The notes beneath the pieces were generated by a model. It worked only from the letters and a program-made list of their open reading frames with translations. It ran no database searches and was not told the origin of the DNA. The translations under genes were made by a program, and so were the position numbers. DNA of 64,000 nucleotides, taken from positions 3,766,501 to 3,830,500 of the forward strand of contig NZ_CP084061.1 in the NCBI RefSeq assembly GCF_020215665.1, given 5' to 3'. The stretch comes from Blautia parvula. GTDB taxonomy: Bacteria > Bacillota > Clostridia > Lachnospirales > Lachnospiraceae. Below are positions 43,598 through 51,887 of the stretch, in pieces. Position 1 is the stretch's first letter. Each line of letters begins with the position of its first letter.

Positions 43598-43663
43598 CAA
43601 GCAGATTCCTGAGAACCCACTTGTAGACGATATAAGTATAACAGATTTTCTTTTCCATGTCAT
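43598..43663 (-). promoter_or_regulatory. Promoter and leader terminator before the zinc-ribbon gene
   Basis: Minus strand: -35 ATGACA (43658-43663), 17-base spacer, -10 TATACT (43635-43640), then a fully paired hairpin (43623-43598, with G-U pairs) and TTTTTTTT just before the ribosome site. This third promoter-terminator-gene order again implies regulated read-through. Confidence 0.7.
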
Positions 43664-43804
43664 CGGCATTTCCTATGCCACTTTTGTGCCATTTTATCTG
43701 CCATACCACGCCAATGAAGTTCTTCACTACGCAATCTCACTACATGGCCATTATCAAAGCATAAACCGCATTGGTCGCGGACAATCATAAAAAAAGCATA
43801 TTTC

Positions 43805-43895
43805 TATCTAAACAAGATAATAAATATCTACCCTATCCAACATTATATCTTGTTTCAGTATAAAATCAATAGACGCGATAAAAAATATCTAAATA
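43805..43895. promoter_or_regulatory. Repeated TATCT boxes before the XRE gene
   Basis: TATCTAAACAAGATA (43805-43819) is an inverted repeat; related words TATCTTG (near 43846) and ATATCTAAATAAGA (near 43888) follow before the regulator at 43921. They look like multiple operator sites for that regulator. The 43565-43920 gap holds these boxes and the divergent leader, and no further gene. Confidence 0.5.
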
Positions 43896-43920
43896 AGACA
43901 GAGAAAATGGAGATTTATGA

Positions 43921-44190
43921 ATGGGTAGAAGCATGTTTACAATAAAAGGAAATATCTGCTCTGATAAAGTAAGATTGGGCCGCGCACTGCAAAAGCCCCC
44001 GATCACACAAGAAGAGCTTGCCCAAAGGATTCAGTTTATGGGTATGGAGGACATGACGCCTCTGATCATCTCACGTATAGAGAAGAACCAACGACATGTC
44101 TGTGATGCAGAATTGCTTATGCTGGCAAAAGCCTTGCATGTATCAATGGAATGGCTGGTTAGTGATACAGACGAGATAAAGATAAAATAA
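43921..44190 (+). CDS. XRE-family regulator (phage-repressor type)
   Basis: 89 residues on the plus strand, one of few in the backbone. HTH signature KVRLGRALQKPPITQEELAQ, ...IISRIEKNQRHVCDAELLML, ...ALHVSMEWLVSDTDE. It sits divergent from the zinc-ribbon operon and shares its control region with repeated TATCT boxes, so it probably regulates that operon and itself. Confidence 0.82.
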   Translation: MGRSMFTIKGNICSDKVRLGRALQKPPITQEELAQRIQFMGMEDMTPLIISRIEKNQRHVCDAELLMLAKALHVSMEWLVSDTDEIKIK

Positions 44191-44351
44191 AATCTATTTG
44201 TGGCAAAAAAACGATGCAGAACAGGCTTTTTTAATAAGATGGCCTTTGTTGTTTTATGTCGAAAAACTTTTCCGTGCATGGCGGCGTCCTCCTGATTGCC
44301 GCCATGTCAAATTGCAAGGTGTAGGGTCGTCGTTGGGTTTTCTGCAAAAGG

Positions 44352-44382
44352 AAACGGCGGCTCAAATTTAGAGCTGCCGTTT
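44352..44382. terminator. Hairpin between XRE gene and permease gene
   Basis: AAACGGCGGCTC (44352-44363) pairs with GAGCTGCCGTTT (44371-44382) with one mismatch. The short 44191-44460 gap marks the start of the cargo region and holds no gene I can support. Confidence 0.55.
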
Positions 44383-44460
44383 CATGGGCGCGTGAATAGG
44401 GCTGCTGTACGACGGCTTTTTTCTTTTGCCGTCGTCCGGCAGATGAAATTTCTATTCTAC

Positions 44461-46515
44461 TTATTTTTCTAATGTTAGAGGGATTATTTCCTTCCTCATA
44501 GACTGAGAGGCAATAAACGCATACAGGAGATAAATAAGGGTAAAAATCAGTAAAGCACTCAAAACCACAAGTGCTATCAATGCGGTTAGATTATCAAATA
44601 CAGGCACATCATAAGAAGCTATAAAAAGCGTATGGCTCATTGACTTTAGTAAGCAACTACCAATGACTATTGCAGGAATAAATGGCAATGCGAAGTAAAG
44701 AAATATATGATCTCTCAACATTTTTTCAAGAACAATCACCTCGTTTCCAAGTGTTCTCATTACATTGTATTGACGCTTTATTGTTTTCACTTCCGTCAAA
44801 AGTTGAACAGCGAGTATTACAATACTAATTATGCCGATAACCAGCGACAAGTAGCACAATGGCAGAATAATTAAGATAGCTTGGCTGGTAGGTGTACTTG
44901 CTAATTTGCCCATGTAGTAATAGTTTCCTTTGTCGAGGATTTTTGTTGTGTATCCGTTTTCCCCGGAAGCAACCACATTGGAGTTCAATGGCCTAACTTG
45001 CGGAAATTCGTTTTCCAATTCAGACATATCAATCACTGTTTCGGATTGAGCAACATAGAGGCTGTACATCGCTTCCATATTTTCAATATAGTGATCCGGG
45101 ACAACGATTACAAAATCTTGGCCGTTACCATATCCACCATACTGTGAGAACGCCTCGGTAAAAATATCCTTGCAAACCAGAGTGCCTTTTTCAATCTGAA
45201 AATTTGTAAATGTATCTTTCAGATATGGCAGACAATGAATGATGTATTGTTCTTCTGACAATGGTATTTGAGGCAGGCCCAACATTGCTCGCAAATTACA
45301 ATAATCACTATATTTCATAAAGGCATCGTACTGGTTTTCTGCAATAACATAGTCGTTGATTGATACGGTTTTGCTTGCCCTGTTCCAGTATTTTGTTAAG
45401 ACACGATTTCTAATGTCAGTAAATTGTGTGCTTTTATCTGTATATAAGCAATAGGAATATTGGTTGTCTACATCAATGCGTTCATTCAAGAATGAGGAAT
45501 ATTGGCTATAATCACCGTTCTCACCTACATGAACAATCGCAAGGTCGAATGGCTGCATAACAACTGCTTTCTCCATGACCTGATAAAAAGCATTTGTCAT
45601 ACCAATACAAACGATGGTGCAGGTGAATAAAATTGAGATAACACCTAATGAGAAACTCATTTTGTTGGATTTTGAAAGGAACATTCGTAAGGTAACTAAA
45701 CGACTTCCTTTGTATTTCCAGTTCTGAGATTTATTAAGCATTTCGTGTATGATATAAATAAATCCTCGAAAGAAGAACAACAGCCCCAACATTGCCGAAA
45801 CTGCACCTGCGGTAATGCTTGCCACTGTCTGTTTTGTTCCCGCAAACAAATAGAAACTTACAATGAGCATTACCACGGAAATCAGCAAAAACATGAAGCC
45901 AGTTTTAGATTGGTGTTCACGAACACTACTGTTGTTCCGACTGTAATTCAACAGATCTATCAATTTAACCGTTTGTACTTTTCTATTCGTCTTAATCAGT
46001 GCGATTATATAGACAATGCAAAATTCGATGCAAGTCAAGCCGACTGCTGATACAGAAAGAAAAGCTAATAATGCTTCTTGAAAGTGGAATAGATTTGAAA
46101 CAAAACTTTCTAATATTTTAGAAACTAAAATCCCAAAGCCAAAGCCCACAATAACAGCCATAAGGCCCAAAAAAGCATTTTCCTTAAATATCATTTTGCA
46201 AATGTCGCCTTTTTCTACACCCAATATCATATAGGTGCTAATTTCCTTGCTGCGACGCTGTAAGATGAAGTCCATCATGTAGCTGATAAACCACCCAAGT
46301 GCAAATACAACGACGGCAGAAAAAAGGGCGGCAATCACGCCAATATCACCGTTTCCGCTCTCGGCAAATAAACGAAAAAGCTGTTGCATAGTATGAGAAA
46401 CAATAAGAGAATTGAACGCATACATAAGGGCAACAACGCCGATAAGGGAAAACCAAAAAATCTTATATTCACTTAACTGCCGTTTCATATTACGTTGTGA
46501 AAGACTTGCAAGCAT
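44461..46515 (-). CDS. BceB-type ABC transporter permease
   Basis: 684 residues: about ten predicted membrane segments and a large extracellular domain (about 315-535) between the seventh and eighth, the layout of BceB/FtsX-like permeases that sense and relieve peptide antibiotics such as bacitracin. N-terminal MKRQLSEYKIFWFSLIGVVA and the FtsX-like LIILPLCYLSLVIGIISIVI region are visible. The ATPase gene lies 4 bases upstream and the two-component system is just beyond. Substrate cannot be told from the sequence. Confidence 0.9.
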   Translation of the reverse strand: MLASLSQRNMKRQLSEYKIFWFSLIGVVALMYAFNSLIVSHTMQQLFRLFAESGNGDIGVIAALFSAVVVFALGWFISYMMDFILQRRSKEISTYMILGVEKGDICKMIFKENAFLGLMAVIVGFGFGILVSKILESFVSNLFHFQEALLAFLSVSAVGLTCIEFCIVYIIALIKTNRKVQTVKLIDLLNYSRNNSSVREHQSKTGFMFLLISVVMLIVSFYLFAGTKQTVASITAGAVSAMLGLLFFFRGFIYIIHEMLNKSQNWKYKGSRLVTLRMFLSKSNKMSFSLGVISILFTCTIVCIGMTNAFYQVMEKAVVMQPFDLAIVHVGENGDYSQYSSFLNERIDVDNQYSYCLYTDKSTQFTDIRNRVLTKYWNRASKTVSINDYVIAENQYDAFMKYSDYCNLRAMLGLPQIPLSEEQYIIHCLPYLKDTFTNFQIEKGTLVCKDIFTEAFSQYGGYGNGQDFVIVVPDHYIENMEAMYSLYVAQSETVIDMSELENEFPQVRPLNSNVVASGENGYTTKILDKGNYYYMGKLASTPTSQAILIILPLCYLSLVIGIISIVILAVQLLTEVKTIKRQYNVMRTLGNEVIVLEKMLRDHIFLYFALPFIPAIVIGSCLLKSMSHTLFIASYDVPVFDNLTALIALVVLSALLIFTLIYLLYAFIASQSMRKEIIPLTLEK

Positions 46516-46519
46516 AATT

Positions 46520-47272
46520 TCAATTCCCTCCCATCATGGTGAGGACATCTAAAATCTTGTTAAAGAAAGTTCTGCGAGAATCGTTGCCTTTGCGGATTTC
46601 CGTAAAAATCGTGCCGTCGCGCAAAAAGAGAATACGATTTGCATAACTCGCAGAAAAGGCGTCATGCGTTACCATTAGTATGGTTGCACCCAGCGTTTCG
46701 TTGATGCTCTGGATAGTGGATAGCAGCATCTGGGACGAATGGCTGTCCAGTGCGCCGGTGGGTTCGTCCGCCAGAATCAGCTTAGGATTGTTGATGATGG
46801 CTCTGGCGCAGGCGCACCGTTGCTTTTGGCCGCCGGATACCTGATAGGGGTATTTTTTCAGAATATCCGTGATGTTTAGTTTACTGGACATTTCTTGTAC
46901 CCGCCCGTCGATCTCACCTGCGGGAACCTTGTTGATTGTCAATGCTAGAGCAATGTTCTCGGAAATGGTCAGGGTGTCCAGCAGGTTAAAGTCCTGAAAT
47001 ACAAAGCCCAGATTTTCCCGGCGAAACCGGGCAATCTGCTTTTCGTTTATCTCTGTCACATCAGTCCCGTCCAGATGGATATGTCCTGCGCTGACCGTAT
47101 CAATAGTGGAAATGCAGTTAAGCAGGGTGGTCTTGCCGGAGCCAGACGCGCCCATAATCCCTACAAATTCCCCCTCCTGAACGGAAAAGCTGATGTCTTG
47201 AATCGCTTTTGTGATGTTACCGCCATTTCCGTAATACTTCTGGATATGTTCCAGCTTCAAAACTTCTTTCAT
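46520..47272 (-). CDS. BceA-type ABC transporter ATPase
   Basis: 250 residues from the ATG at 47272 (GAGGTGATAATACT). Walker A MGASGSGKTTLLNC, signature SGGQKQRCACARA, Walker B LILADEPTGALD and H-loop MVTHDAFSA are all intact, in the MacB/BceA subgroup. It powers the adjoining permease. A TTACA/TGTAA inverted repeat at 47332-47358, just before it, is likely the response-regulator site. Confidence 0.93.
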   Translation of the reverse strand: MKEVLKLEHIQKYYGNGGNITKAIQDISFSVQEGEFVGIMGASGSGKTTLLNCISTIDTVSAGHIHLDGTDVTEINEKQIARFRRENLGFVFQDFNLLDTLTISENIALALTINKVPAGEIDGRVQEMSSKLNITDILKKYPYQVSGGQKQRCACARAIINNPKLILADEPTGALDSHSSQMLLSTIQSINETLGATILMVTHDAFSASYANRILFLRDGTIFTEIRKGNDSRRTFFNKILDVLTMMGGN

Positions 47273-47331
47273 AGTATTATCACCTCTAATCCTATTGTAA
47301 AATAATATGAACGCCATTTGTATCAAGTTTT

Positions 47332-47358
47332 CTTACAAAGTTCTAACAGAAATGTAAG
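47332..47358. promoter_or_regulatory. Inverted repeat upstream of bceA-like gene
   Basis: CTTACA (47332-47337) and TGTAAG (47353-47358) are exact complements with a 15-base spacer, the kind of TTACA/TGTAA site bound by BceR-type regulators, about 60 bases before the ATPase start. Confidence 0.6.
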
Positions 47359-47373
47359 AAGTGCAGAACCATT

Positions 47374-48387
47374 TTAGCTCTGCACCTCATGGATCAGACA
47401 GTTAATGTGAAAAGCCAGAGAAATAGATGCGCCATGTTCAGATGATGCCGCTGTAATGCTGATACCCAGCTTGTCACAGAGGCGTTTACACAGGTATAGG
47501 CCGATCCCTGTGGACTGCTGGATCATGCGCCCGTTCTGCCCAGTAAATCCTTTTTCAAAGACGCGAGGCAGGTCAGCGAGTGAAATTCCGATTCCGTTAT
47601 CCTCCACCACAAGAACCACTTGATCTCGTTGCCTACGGGCGGAAAAGCGAATAATCGGCTGCTCGGCCCGATATTTGACCGCATTGGCAATTAGTTGGTT
47701 TAGAATGAACCGCACCCATTTTTCATCAGAATAAACTGTATCCTGCATTTCCTCCACTTTCAGCCGCACCCCGCTCTGGAGCAGCAGGTATTTGTTGTCC
47801 GCAATCGCCTGATGCACCACTTGGGCCAGAGCCATTTCACGAACAGAATAATCTTTCTCAGTATGTTCGCTGCGGGCATAATAAAGCGCCTGTTCAGTAA
47901 AGCGGTTGGTCTTTTCGAGTTCCAACAGCAGTTCCTTTGTCCAGTCTGTCCGATGGTTTTCGCACAGTAGTTTCATAGCGGTAATAGGCGTTTTGATCTC
48001 GTGAATCCACTGTTCAATATATTCCTTGTATTCCTGACGTTCCTGACAAACCGTTCCAATCTGTTCCAACATAGATTTTCCGGCCATTTTCAAAAGCCGA
48101 TAGTAAACCTGATCCTCTGCCTGTTCCGGCAACTCCATCACTTCGGAAACGAGATAGCGTTCCGAAAGCTGACCGGTCATGTCTAAAAGCTGTCGCATTT
48201 GTCGCTGTCGCTTCCAGTAAGTAAGGAACAGACCTGCCAACAAGATCAGCGCCCATACCGCAGAAATCAGTAGTACCACAGAAATAGGATTGCCACATAC
48301 CAGCAGGAATACAGTAAGCGCAACCATGCAGATCAGGTTGGTCAGCAGGAATGGGATTCTATTTTTCCAATACTGTCTGCGGTTCAT
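47374..48387 (-). CDS. BceS-type sensor histidine kinase
   Basis: 337 residues. Two close membrane helices with almost no outside loop (residues ~12-55), the intramembrane-sensing type; H-box EQWIHEIKTPITAMKL (His near 137), N-box NQLIANAVKYRAE, G-boxes VEDNGIGISLADL and GIGLYLCKRLC. It senses through the partner ABC transporter and phosphorylates the regulator. The start overlaps the regulator stop (ATGA). Confidence 0.92.
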   Translation of the reverse strand: MNRRQYWKNRIPFLLTNLICMVALTVFLLVCGNPISVVLLISAVWALILLAGLFLTYWKRQRQMRQLLDMTGQLSERYLVSEVMELPEQAEDQVYYRLLKMAGKSMLEQIGTVCQERQEYKEYIEQWIHEIKTPITAMKLLCENHRTDWTKELLLELEKTNRFTEQALYYARSEHTEKDYSVREMALAQVVHQAIADNKYLLLQSGVRLKVEEMQDTVYSDEKWVRFILNQLIANAVKYRAEQPIIRFSARRQRDQVVLVVEDNGIGISLADLPRVFEKGFTGQNGRMIQQSTGIGLYLCKRLCDKLGISITAASSEHGASISLAFHINCLIHEVQS

Positions 48388-49055
48388 ACTGTGTACCCCT
48401 GTCGATGCTTTGTTTTGATAAAATCTGTCAGACCGATACCTGTCAATTTTTCACGGATACGGTTGATGTTGACGCTTAGAGCGTTGTCATCCACATAGAG
48501 TTGATTATCCCATAAAAACTCTACTATATCTCTACGGGCACAGATTTTTCCTGCATTTTTGAATAGGTAATAAAGAATTTTCAGTTCGTTTTTGGTTAGT
48601 TCCACACTCTGTCCATCATAATCCAAGCTACTGGATTCCAAGTGTAGCACCGTAGCACCATAGACCATTTGCTCATTCTGCTGTACCGGGTATGACCGTT
48701 TGAGTAGGGATGCGATTTTTGCCAGAAGAATCGCCGTGTGATAGGGTTTTGTAATAAAGGCGTCACCGCCCAGCATGATGCTGTTGAGTTCATCCATATC
48801 TGTATTGCAGCTTGTTACAAAAATAATTGGAACATTTGAATTGCTGCGAATTTGAGAACAGATAGAAAAGCCGCTTTCATTGGGCAATTTAATATCTAAT
48901 AAGACAAGGTGTGGATCTTCTGCTCTAAAAGTATCGTTCACCTTTGAAAAATCCTTTACTGAAACAGCAGTATATCCATTGCCGCGCAAAAGGATTTCCA
49001 ATTCGCTTTGTATAACAGGATCATCTTCAATAATCAGTATCTTATATGGTTTCAT
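48384..49055 (-). CDS. OmpR-family response regulator (BceR-type)
   Basis: 223 residues. Receiver domain with acidic pair IIEDD, phospho-Asp in LVLLDIKLPNESG (near 53) and Lys in FITKPY; C-terminal winged helix (LTKNELKILYYLFKNAGKIC, ...VDDNALSVNINRIREKL). It should activate the ABC transporter operon through the repeat at 47332. It overlaps the small HTH gene upstream by 14 bases. Confidence 0.94.
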   Translation of the reverse strand: MKPYKILIIEDDPVIQSELEILLRGNGYTAVSVKDFSKVNDTFRAEDPHLVLLDIKLPNESGFSICSQIRSNSNVPIIFVTSCNTDMDELNSIMLGGDAFITKPYHTAILLAKIASLLKRSYPVQQNEQMVYGATVLHLESSSLDYDGQSVELTKNELKILYYLFKNAGKICARRDIVEFLWDNQLYVDDNALSVNINRIREKLTGIGLTDFIKTKHRQGYTV

Positions 49056-49236
49056 GTTTTAATTCCTTTCCTTGTTTCGTTCGCATATCTAAGGGCTTTT
49101 CGGTGTCCTTCGGGATTAACCATACTGTCCCCATTTTTATGGCTCCGGGGATACGGGATGCAGCACAGTAATAATTTATCCATCGGGGAGTCACGCCCCA
49201 TTTTTCACCTGCTTCTTTCAAAGTCATATAGTCCAT
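49042..49236 (-). CDS. Small excisionase/MerR-like HTH protein
   Basis: 64 residues (MDYMTLKEAGEKWGVTPRWI, then RIPGAIKMGTVWLIPKD), the pattern of helix-turn-helix_17/excisionase-like proteins. GGAGGTGTATT precedes the start, and a TATAAT lies before it near 49257. It leads the two-component operon. It may be a leftover Xis-like regulator recruited to the cargo. Confidence 0.75.
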   Translation of the reverse strand: MDYMTLKEAGEKWGVTPRWINYYCAASRIPGAIKMGTVWLIPKDTEKPLDMRTKQGKELKHETI

Positions 49237-49250
49237 AATACACCTCCAAT

Positions 49251-49695
49251 TTATTCATTATAATTCGTTTTCTCGAAGAATACAAGGAACAGAATATGAA
49301 TTATAGAATGTAGCATCACTGTAAACAGTACGCAGAACACGAGAGCTGAAATGCTCATCCTATCTACGCATTTAGAGGACAAAAAGCTCGCAGAAATCAA
49401 GGCTTTTCGGCGGTGGTCGGTGGGGTGGCAGAATGATATATCAAATACCTGCCGGAACGAGCTTTGAAATGCGTAGAATAAACCCATAGGAAAACGATGG
49501 GTATAGGGCCAACAGGCTGACATGTCCGGCGCTTTCTTAGGAGCTGTTCAGGAGGGCCCGGATTAGTTTGCTTTGTTTTCATGGTTTTGCGTTCTTATAA
49601 TCAAAGAAATATGAATTATAAAGTTTAATTAACCCGCATATAACAACATTCCACGGACAAAGTATGAATTATACAATGTAAATGGGTGATGCTAT
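49251..49695. other. Gap with three TATGAATTATA repeats, no clear gene
   Basis: TATGAATTATA occurs at 49295-49305, 49610-49620 and 49663-49673, the last just before the HTH gene at 49696. They look like operator or -10-like words for divergent promoters. A 90-codon minus-strand frame across the gap lacks convincing support. Conserved-looking GC-richer DNA at 49340-49570 may be remains of a mobile-element region. Confidence 0.5.
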
Positions 49696-50139
49696 ATGGC
49701 GAAAGTTGAAGATTGTCCCGGTTTTGAAACTTTCGGCGCGGATGTAAAAGCCGCACGGAAAGCAAAACATCTGGCGCGTAAAACGCTGGCTGAAATGGTG
49801 GGTATTGAATGGCGCTATCTTGCCAATATTGAGAATAAAGGCACGATCCCCAGCCTCCCGGTTGTGATCCAGCTTATTAAAATCTGCGGGCTTCCCGTAG
49901 AACGGTATTTCAACCCGGAAATCATGCGAGGGGACAGCGAACAGCGGCAACGGGTCAGCCACAAGCTGAAACTTTGCCCGGAACACTATTTGCCGGTCAT
50001 AGCAAATCACCCTGCCGACTTACGGTTTTTTTTATTCGGCAGAGTGCCACTGCAATATAAAATTTTCTTTTTTACTTCTCTAACAAGACAGCTATCGTTA
50101 GACTATCTTCACAATACGGTTTTCCTGCTACATCGCTAA
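49696..50139 (+). CDS. HTH regulator with altered C-terminus (truncated)
   Basis: 147 codons. The first ~105 form an XRE-type regulator (FGADVKAARKAKHLARKTLA, ...GIEWRYLANIENKGTIPSLP, ...RQRVSHKLKLCPEHYLPVI). From about 50003 the sequence changes to an aromatic-rich tail that is the antisense of the methyltransferase 3' end. I infer a junction near 50000 where cargo replaced the native end. GGTGATGCT precedes the ATG. The DNA-binding part is probably intact. Confidence 0.65.
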   Translation: MAKVEDCPGFETFGADVKAARKAKHLARKTLAEMVGIEWRYLANIENKGTIPSLPVVIQLIKICGLPVERYFNPEIMRGDSEQRQRVSHKLKLCPEHYLPVIANHPADLRFFLFGRVPLQYKIFFFTSLTRQLSLDYLHNTVFLLHR

Positions 50140-50905
50140 ATACTTCACATATTTTAAAACCTTCTGATTTCATTTCATTGATTAGAGTTTCCTTTGTAAA
50201 ATAGGTATTCCAGATATAGTAAATAGCAGCAGAATCATTTGGAGAAATGATGGATGTTTGCTCCAATGTGACACAATCTGAGTACCGAAAAGACGAGTTA
50301 AACTCAAGGTACTTTTCTTTCTTCCAAAAGCCGCCTGTCGGATATATATTCCATGTGTTCTTTTCTTCAAAACAGTTGTACTTACTCATTGAAAATACAT
50401 CCAGCAAAAATTTCCCTCCGGGCCTTAGATGTGTATATACCACTTTCAATAAGGTTTTCCTATCTTCTGATGATAAAGCACCATAGTCACAGTAAATTAA
50501 AGTTGAAAAATCAAAAGTTTTGTTCAAGTTCATGTTCAAGTAGTCCTGATACAGATACTGTATATTAAGGTTTTGTTTAGCGGCAGAACTTGTCGCATAA
50601 TTTATAGAGCGCTTTGAAAAATCAATCCCTGTAACCGAGTAACCAAATTGAGCAAACCTTTCAGCATATATACCAGGACCACAACCTATATCAAGGAGTT
50701 CATTAAATTCTGATGGCCGAACAATTCTTGTTATCCAGTCGGCAGATTTATTTATAAAATCTAATTTTCTACTTGCTCCATTAAACTCTGGATTTAAATG
50801 CGCTTTTAACATTTGCAACGATATATGTTCGTCATCCCAAAAGGGGATCTCCATTTTTTTGTAAAGAGATGGCTTTTCAAAAATAGTGAGTAAATTGTCA
50901 TACAT
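50072..50905 (-). CDS. Class I SAM-dependent methyltransferase (attenuator-controlled)
   Basis: 277 residues. Motif I LLDIGCGPGIYAERFA (near 70-85), GIDFSKRSI at beta-2 and YCDYGALSSEDR at motif IV identify a class I methyltransferase. Substrate unknown: it could be a small molecule, an antibiotic or RNA. The upstream leader has a good promoter, a 20-residue leader peptide and competing hairpins ending in a terminator (50942-51190), the arrangement of drug-inducible resistance genes. AGGAGAACTTAGTT gives the start. Neighbouring AT-rich DNA differs from the GC-richer mobilisation remnants. Confidence 0.85.
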   Translation of the reverse strand: MYDNLLTIFEKPSLYKKMEIPFWDDEHISLQMLKAHLNPEFNGASRKLDFINKSADWITRIVRPSEFNELLDIGCGPGIYAERFAQFGYSVTGIDFSKRSINYATSSAAKQNLNIQYLYQDYLNMNLNKTFDFSTLIYCDYGALSSEDRKTLLKVVYTHLRPGGKFLLDVFSMSKYNCFEEKNTWNIYPTGGFWKKEKYLEFNSSFRYSDCVTLEQTSIISPNDSAAIYYIWNTYFTKETLINEMKSEGFKICEVFSDVAGKPYCEDSLTIAVLLEK

Positions 50906-50941
50906 AACTAAGTTCTCCTTTCATGTTTGGTCAAAAGAAAA

Positions 50942-50965
50942 AGCCGTAGATTTTACTCTACGGCT
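50942..50965 (-). terminator. Leader terminator before the methyltransferase gene
   Basis: AGCCGTAGA and TCTACGGCT pair exactly and are followed by TTTTTC on the minus strand, 37 bases before the start codon. Upstream leader words (CCTAAGG at 50973-50979 with CCTTAGG at 51012-51018; AGAGTAAAAT and its partners) can form alternative pairings, so this looks like an attenuator. Confidence 0.75.
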
Positions 50966-51073
50966 AATCTTTCCTAAGGATAAGAAAAGTTAAGAGTAAA
51001 ATAAAATCAAACCTTAGGCATGAAAAATAAACTGTTCAATCAGTTATCTTTTTACCTATTGAATTGATTTTAT

Positions 51074-51136
51074 CTACTCTTTTCCAGTCATATCAACACC
51101 ACCGATTATGTGGCATCTGATACGCCGGACTTTCAT
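51074..51136 (-). CDS. Leader peptide of the methyltransferase gene
   Basis: A 20-codon frame from the ATG at 51136, with AAAAAGGTG upstream: MKVRRIRCHIIGGVDMTGKE. It starts 26 bases after the -10 and precedes the attenuator stems. Ribosome stalling in such peptides controls many antibiotic-resistance genes; that role is inferred. Confidence 0.6.
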   Translation of the reverse strand: MKVRRIRCHIIGGVDMTGKE

Positions 51137-51161
51137 CACCTTTTTCTATTTGTTTTTATTT

Positions 51162-51190
51162 ATTTTATCCTATCCCAAAGCCATTGTCAA
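51162..51190 (-). promoter_or_regulatory. Promoter of the methyltransferase unit
   Basis: Minus strand: -35 TTGACA (51185-51190), 17-base spacer, -10 TAAAAT (51162-51167). It drives a leader of about 250 bases. Confidence 0.78.
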
Positions 51191-51288
51191 TAGTATCTAC
51201 ATAAAATTACGAAATAAAATACTCATAAAACTGAAATTCAGTTTCATTCACATAATTAAACCAGAAATGTAGAATGATATAGGGTGAA

Positions 51289-51384
51289 ATGAAAATGAAT
51301 GAACGCAAAGAAATAACACGGTTTGACTCTCACGCCCTGGGGCTTGCCTTCAAGGACGCCGCTTTTCCGCCATCAGCTCATTGA
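51289..51384 (+). pseudogene. Truncated mobilisation-region ORF (5' end)
   Basis: ATG at 51289 opens MKMNERKEITRFDSHALGLA, then stops at once after running into antisense of the next gene. I infer a deletion junction near 51358. AGGGTGAA precedes the start. Family not identified. Confidence 0.4.
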
Positions 51385-51562
51385 TTTTGTCAAAAGACAC
51401 CACCACATCCCCCGCCTCGGGCTGGGCAGGCCCGGACTGCTCCGGCTGGGGAGCGGCGGCCTGTTCGGGAGCAGGAGCCTGGGGCTGTTCCTCTGTTACC
51501 GGGCCGGGAGCCGGGGGTGTGTTCTGCTCGCCGGGGCCGGTGTTCAATTTTTCATCTGCCAT
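51350..51562 (-). pseudogene. 3'-truncated Pro/Glu/Ala-rich mobile-element protein
   Basis: 70 codons (MADEKLNTGPGEQNTPPAPG through VVVSFDKINELMAEKRR) with an AGGAGGATAGTGA-type ribosome site. This low-complexity start is typical of a longer protein encoded beside the relaxase in Tn1549-like elements. It stops at the same junction as the plus-strand fragment, so the 3' part is missing. Confidence 0.5.
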
Positions 51563-51651
51563 TCACTATCCTCCTTTTCGTGAAAGTTGCACAATTTTGA
51601 GGGCTAAATTTCTGTAATTATTTTTTACCTCCTTTCCTCTATCCACGCAAA

Positions 51652-51684
51652 AAAGCCGCCCGATTTTTCATGCCGGACGGCTTT
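51652..51684 (-). terminator. Hairpin in the mobilisation region
   Basis: AAAGCCGCCCG pairs with CGGACGGCTTT apart from one position; T-runs flank on both strands. It lies upstream of the truncated gene at 51350-51562, possibly ending an older transcript. Confidence 0.5.
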
Positions 51685-51777
51685 CTGCGTAATGTGATAG
51701 ATCAAATATTATTTTTTTCGGTTTGTAGGCTTTGAAAAGCCTTGTATTTACAGTGTTCCTAATAAGATGCAATCATA

Positions 51778-51797
51778 GGAAGTGTAGCCACACTTCC
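51778..51797 (+). other. oriT-like inverted repeat upstream of mobC
   Basis: GGAAGTGTAGCCACACTTCC is an exact 8-bp inverted repeat with a 4-base loop, followed by further dyads (ACCGGCC...GGCCGGT; TGGGGAAAGCCCCA) before mobC at 51888. Hairpins in this place are typical of an origin of transfer. The nick site cannot be named from sequence alone. Confidence 0.5.
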
Positions 51798-51887
51798 GAA
51801 AACCGGCCTGACCCTGTCCCTGCGGGCCGTGGCCGGTTGCTTGTTGGGGAAAGCCCCAAACCCCTGTTCAGAAAGGATGGTGAAAAC

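Noticed and set aside
44409-44435. ACGACGGC/GCCGTCGT hairpin as a terminator
   Set aside because: The stem is good but the T-run is in the loop, with no T-run after the stem on either strand.
49251-49523. 90-codon minus-strand ORF in the regulator gap
   Set aside because: Cys/Phe/Ser-rich composition, no clear ribosome site, and it runs across repeated TATGAATTATA words and a promoter; probably not a gene.
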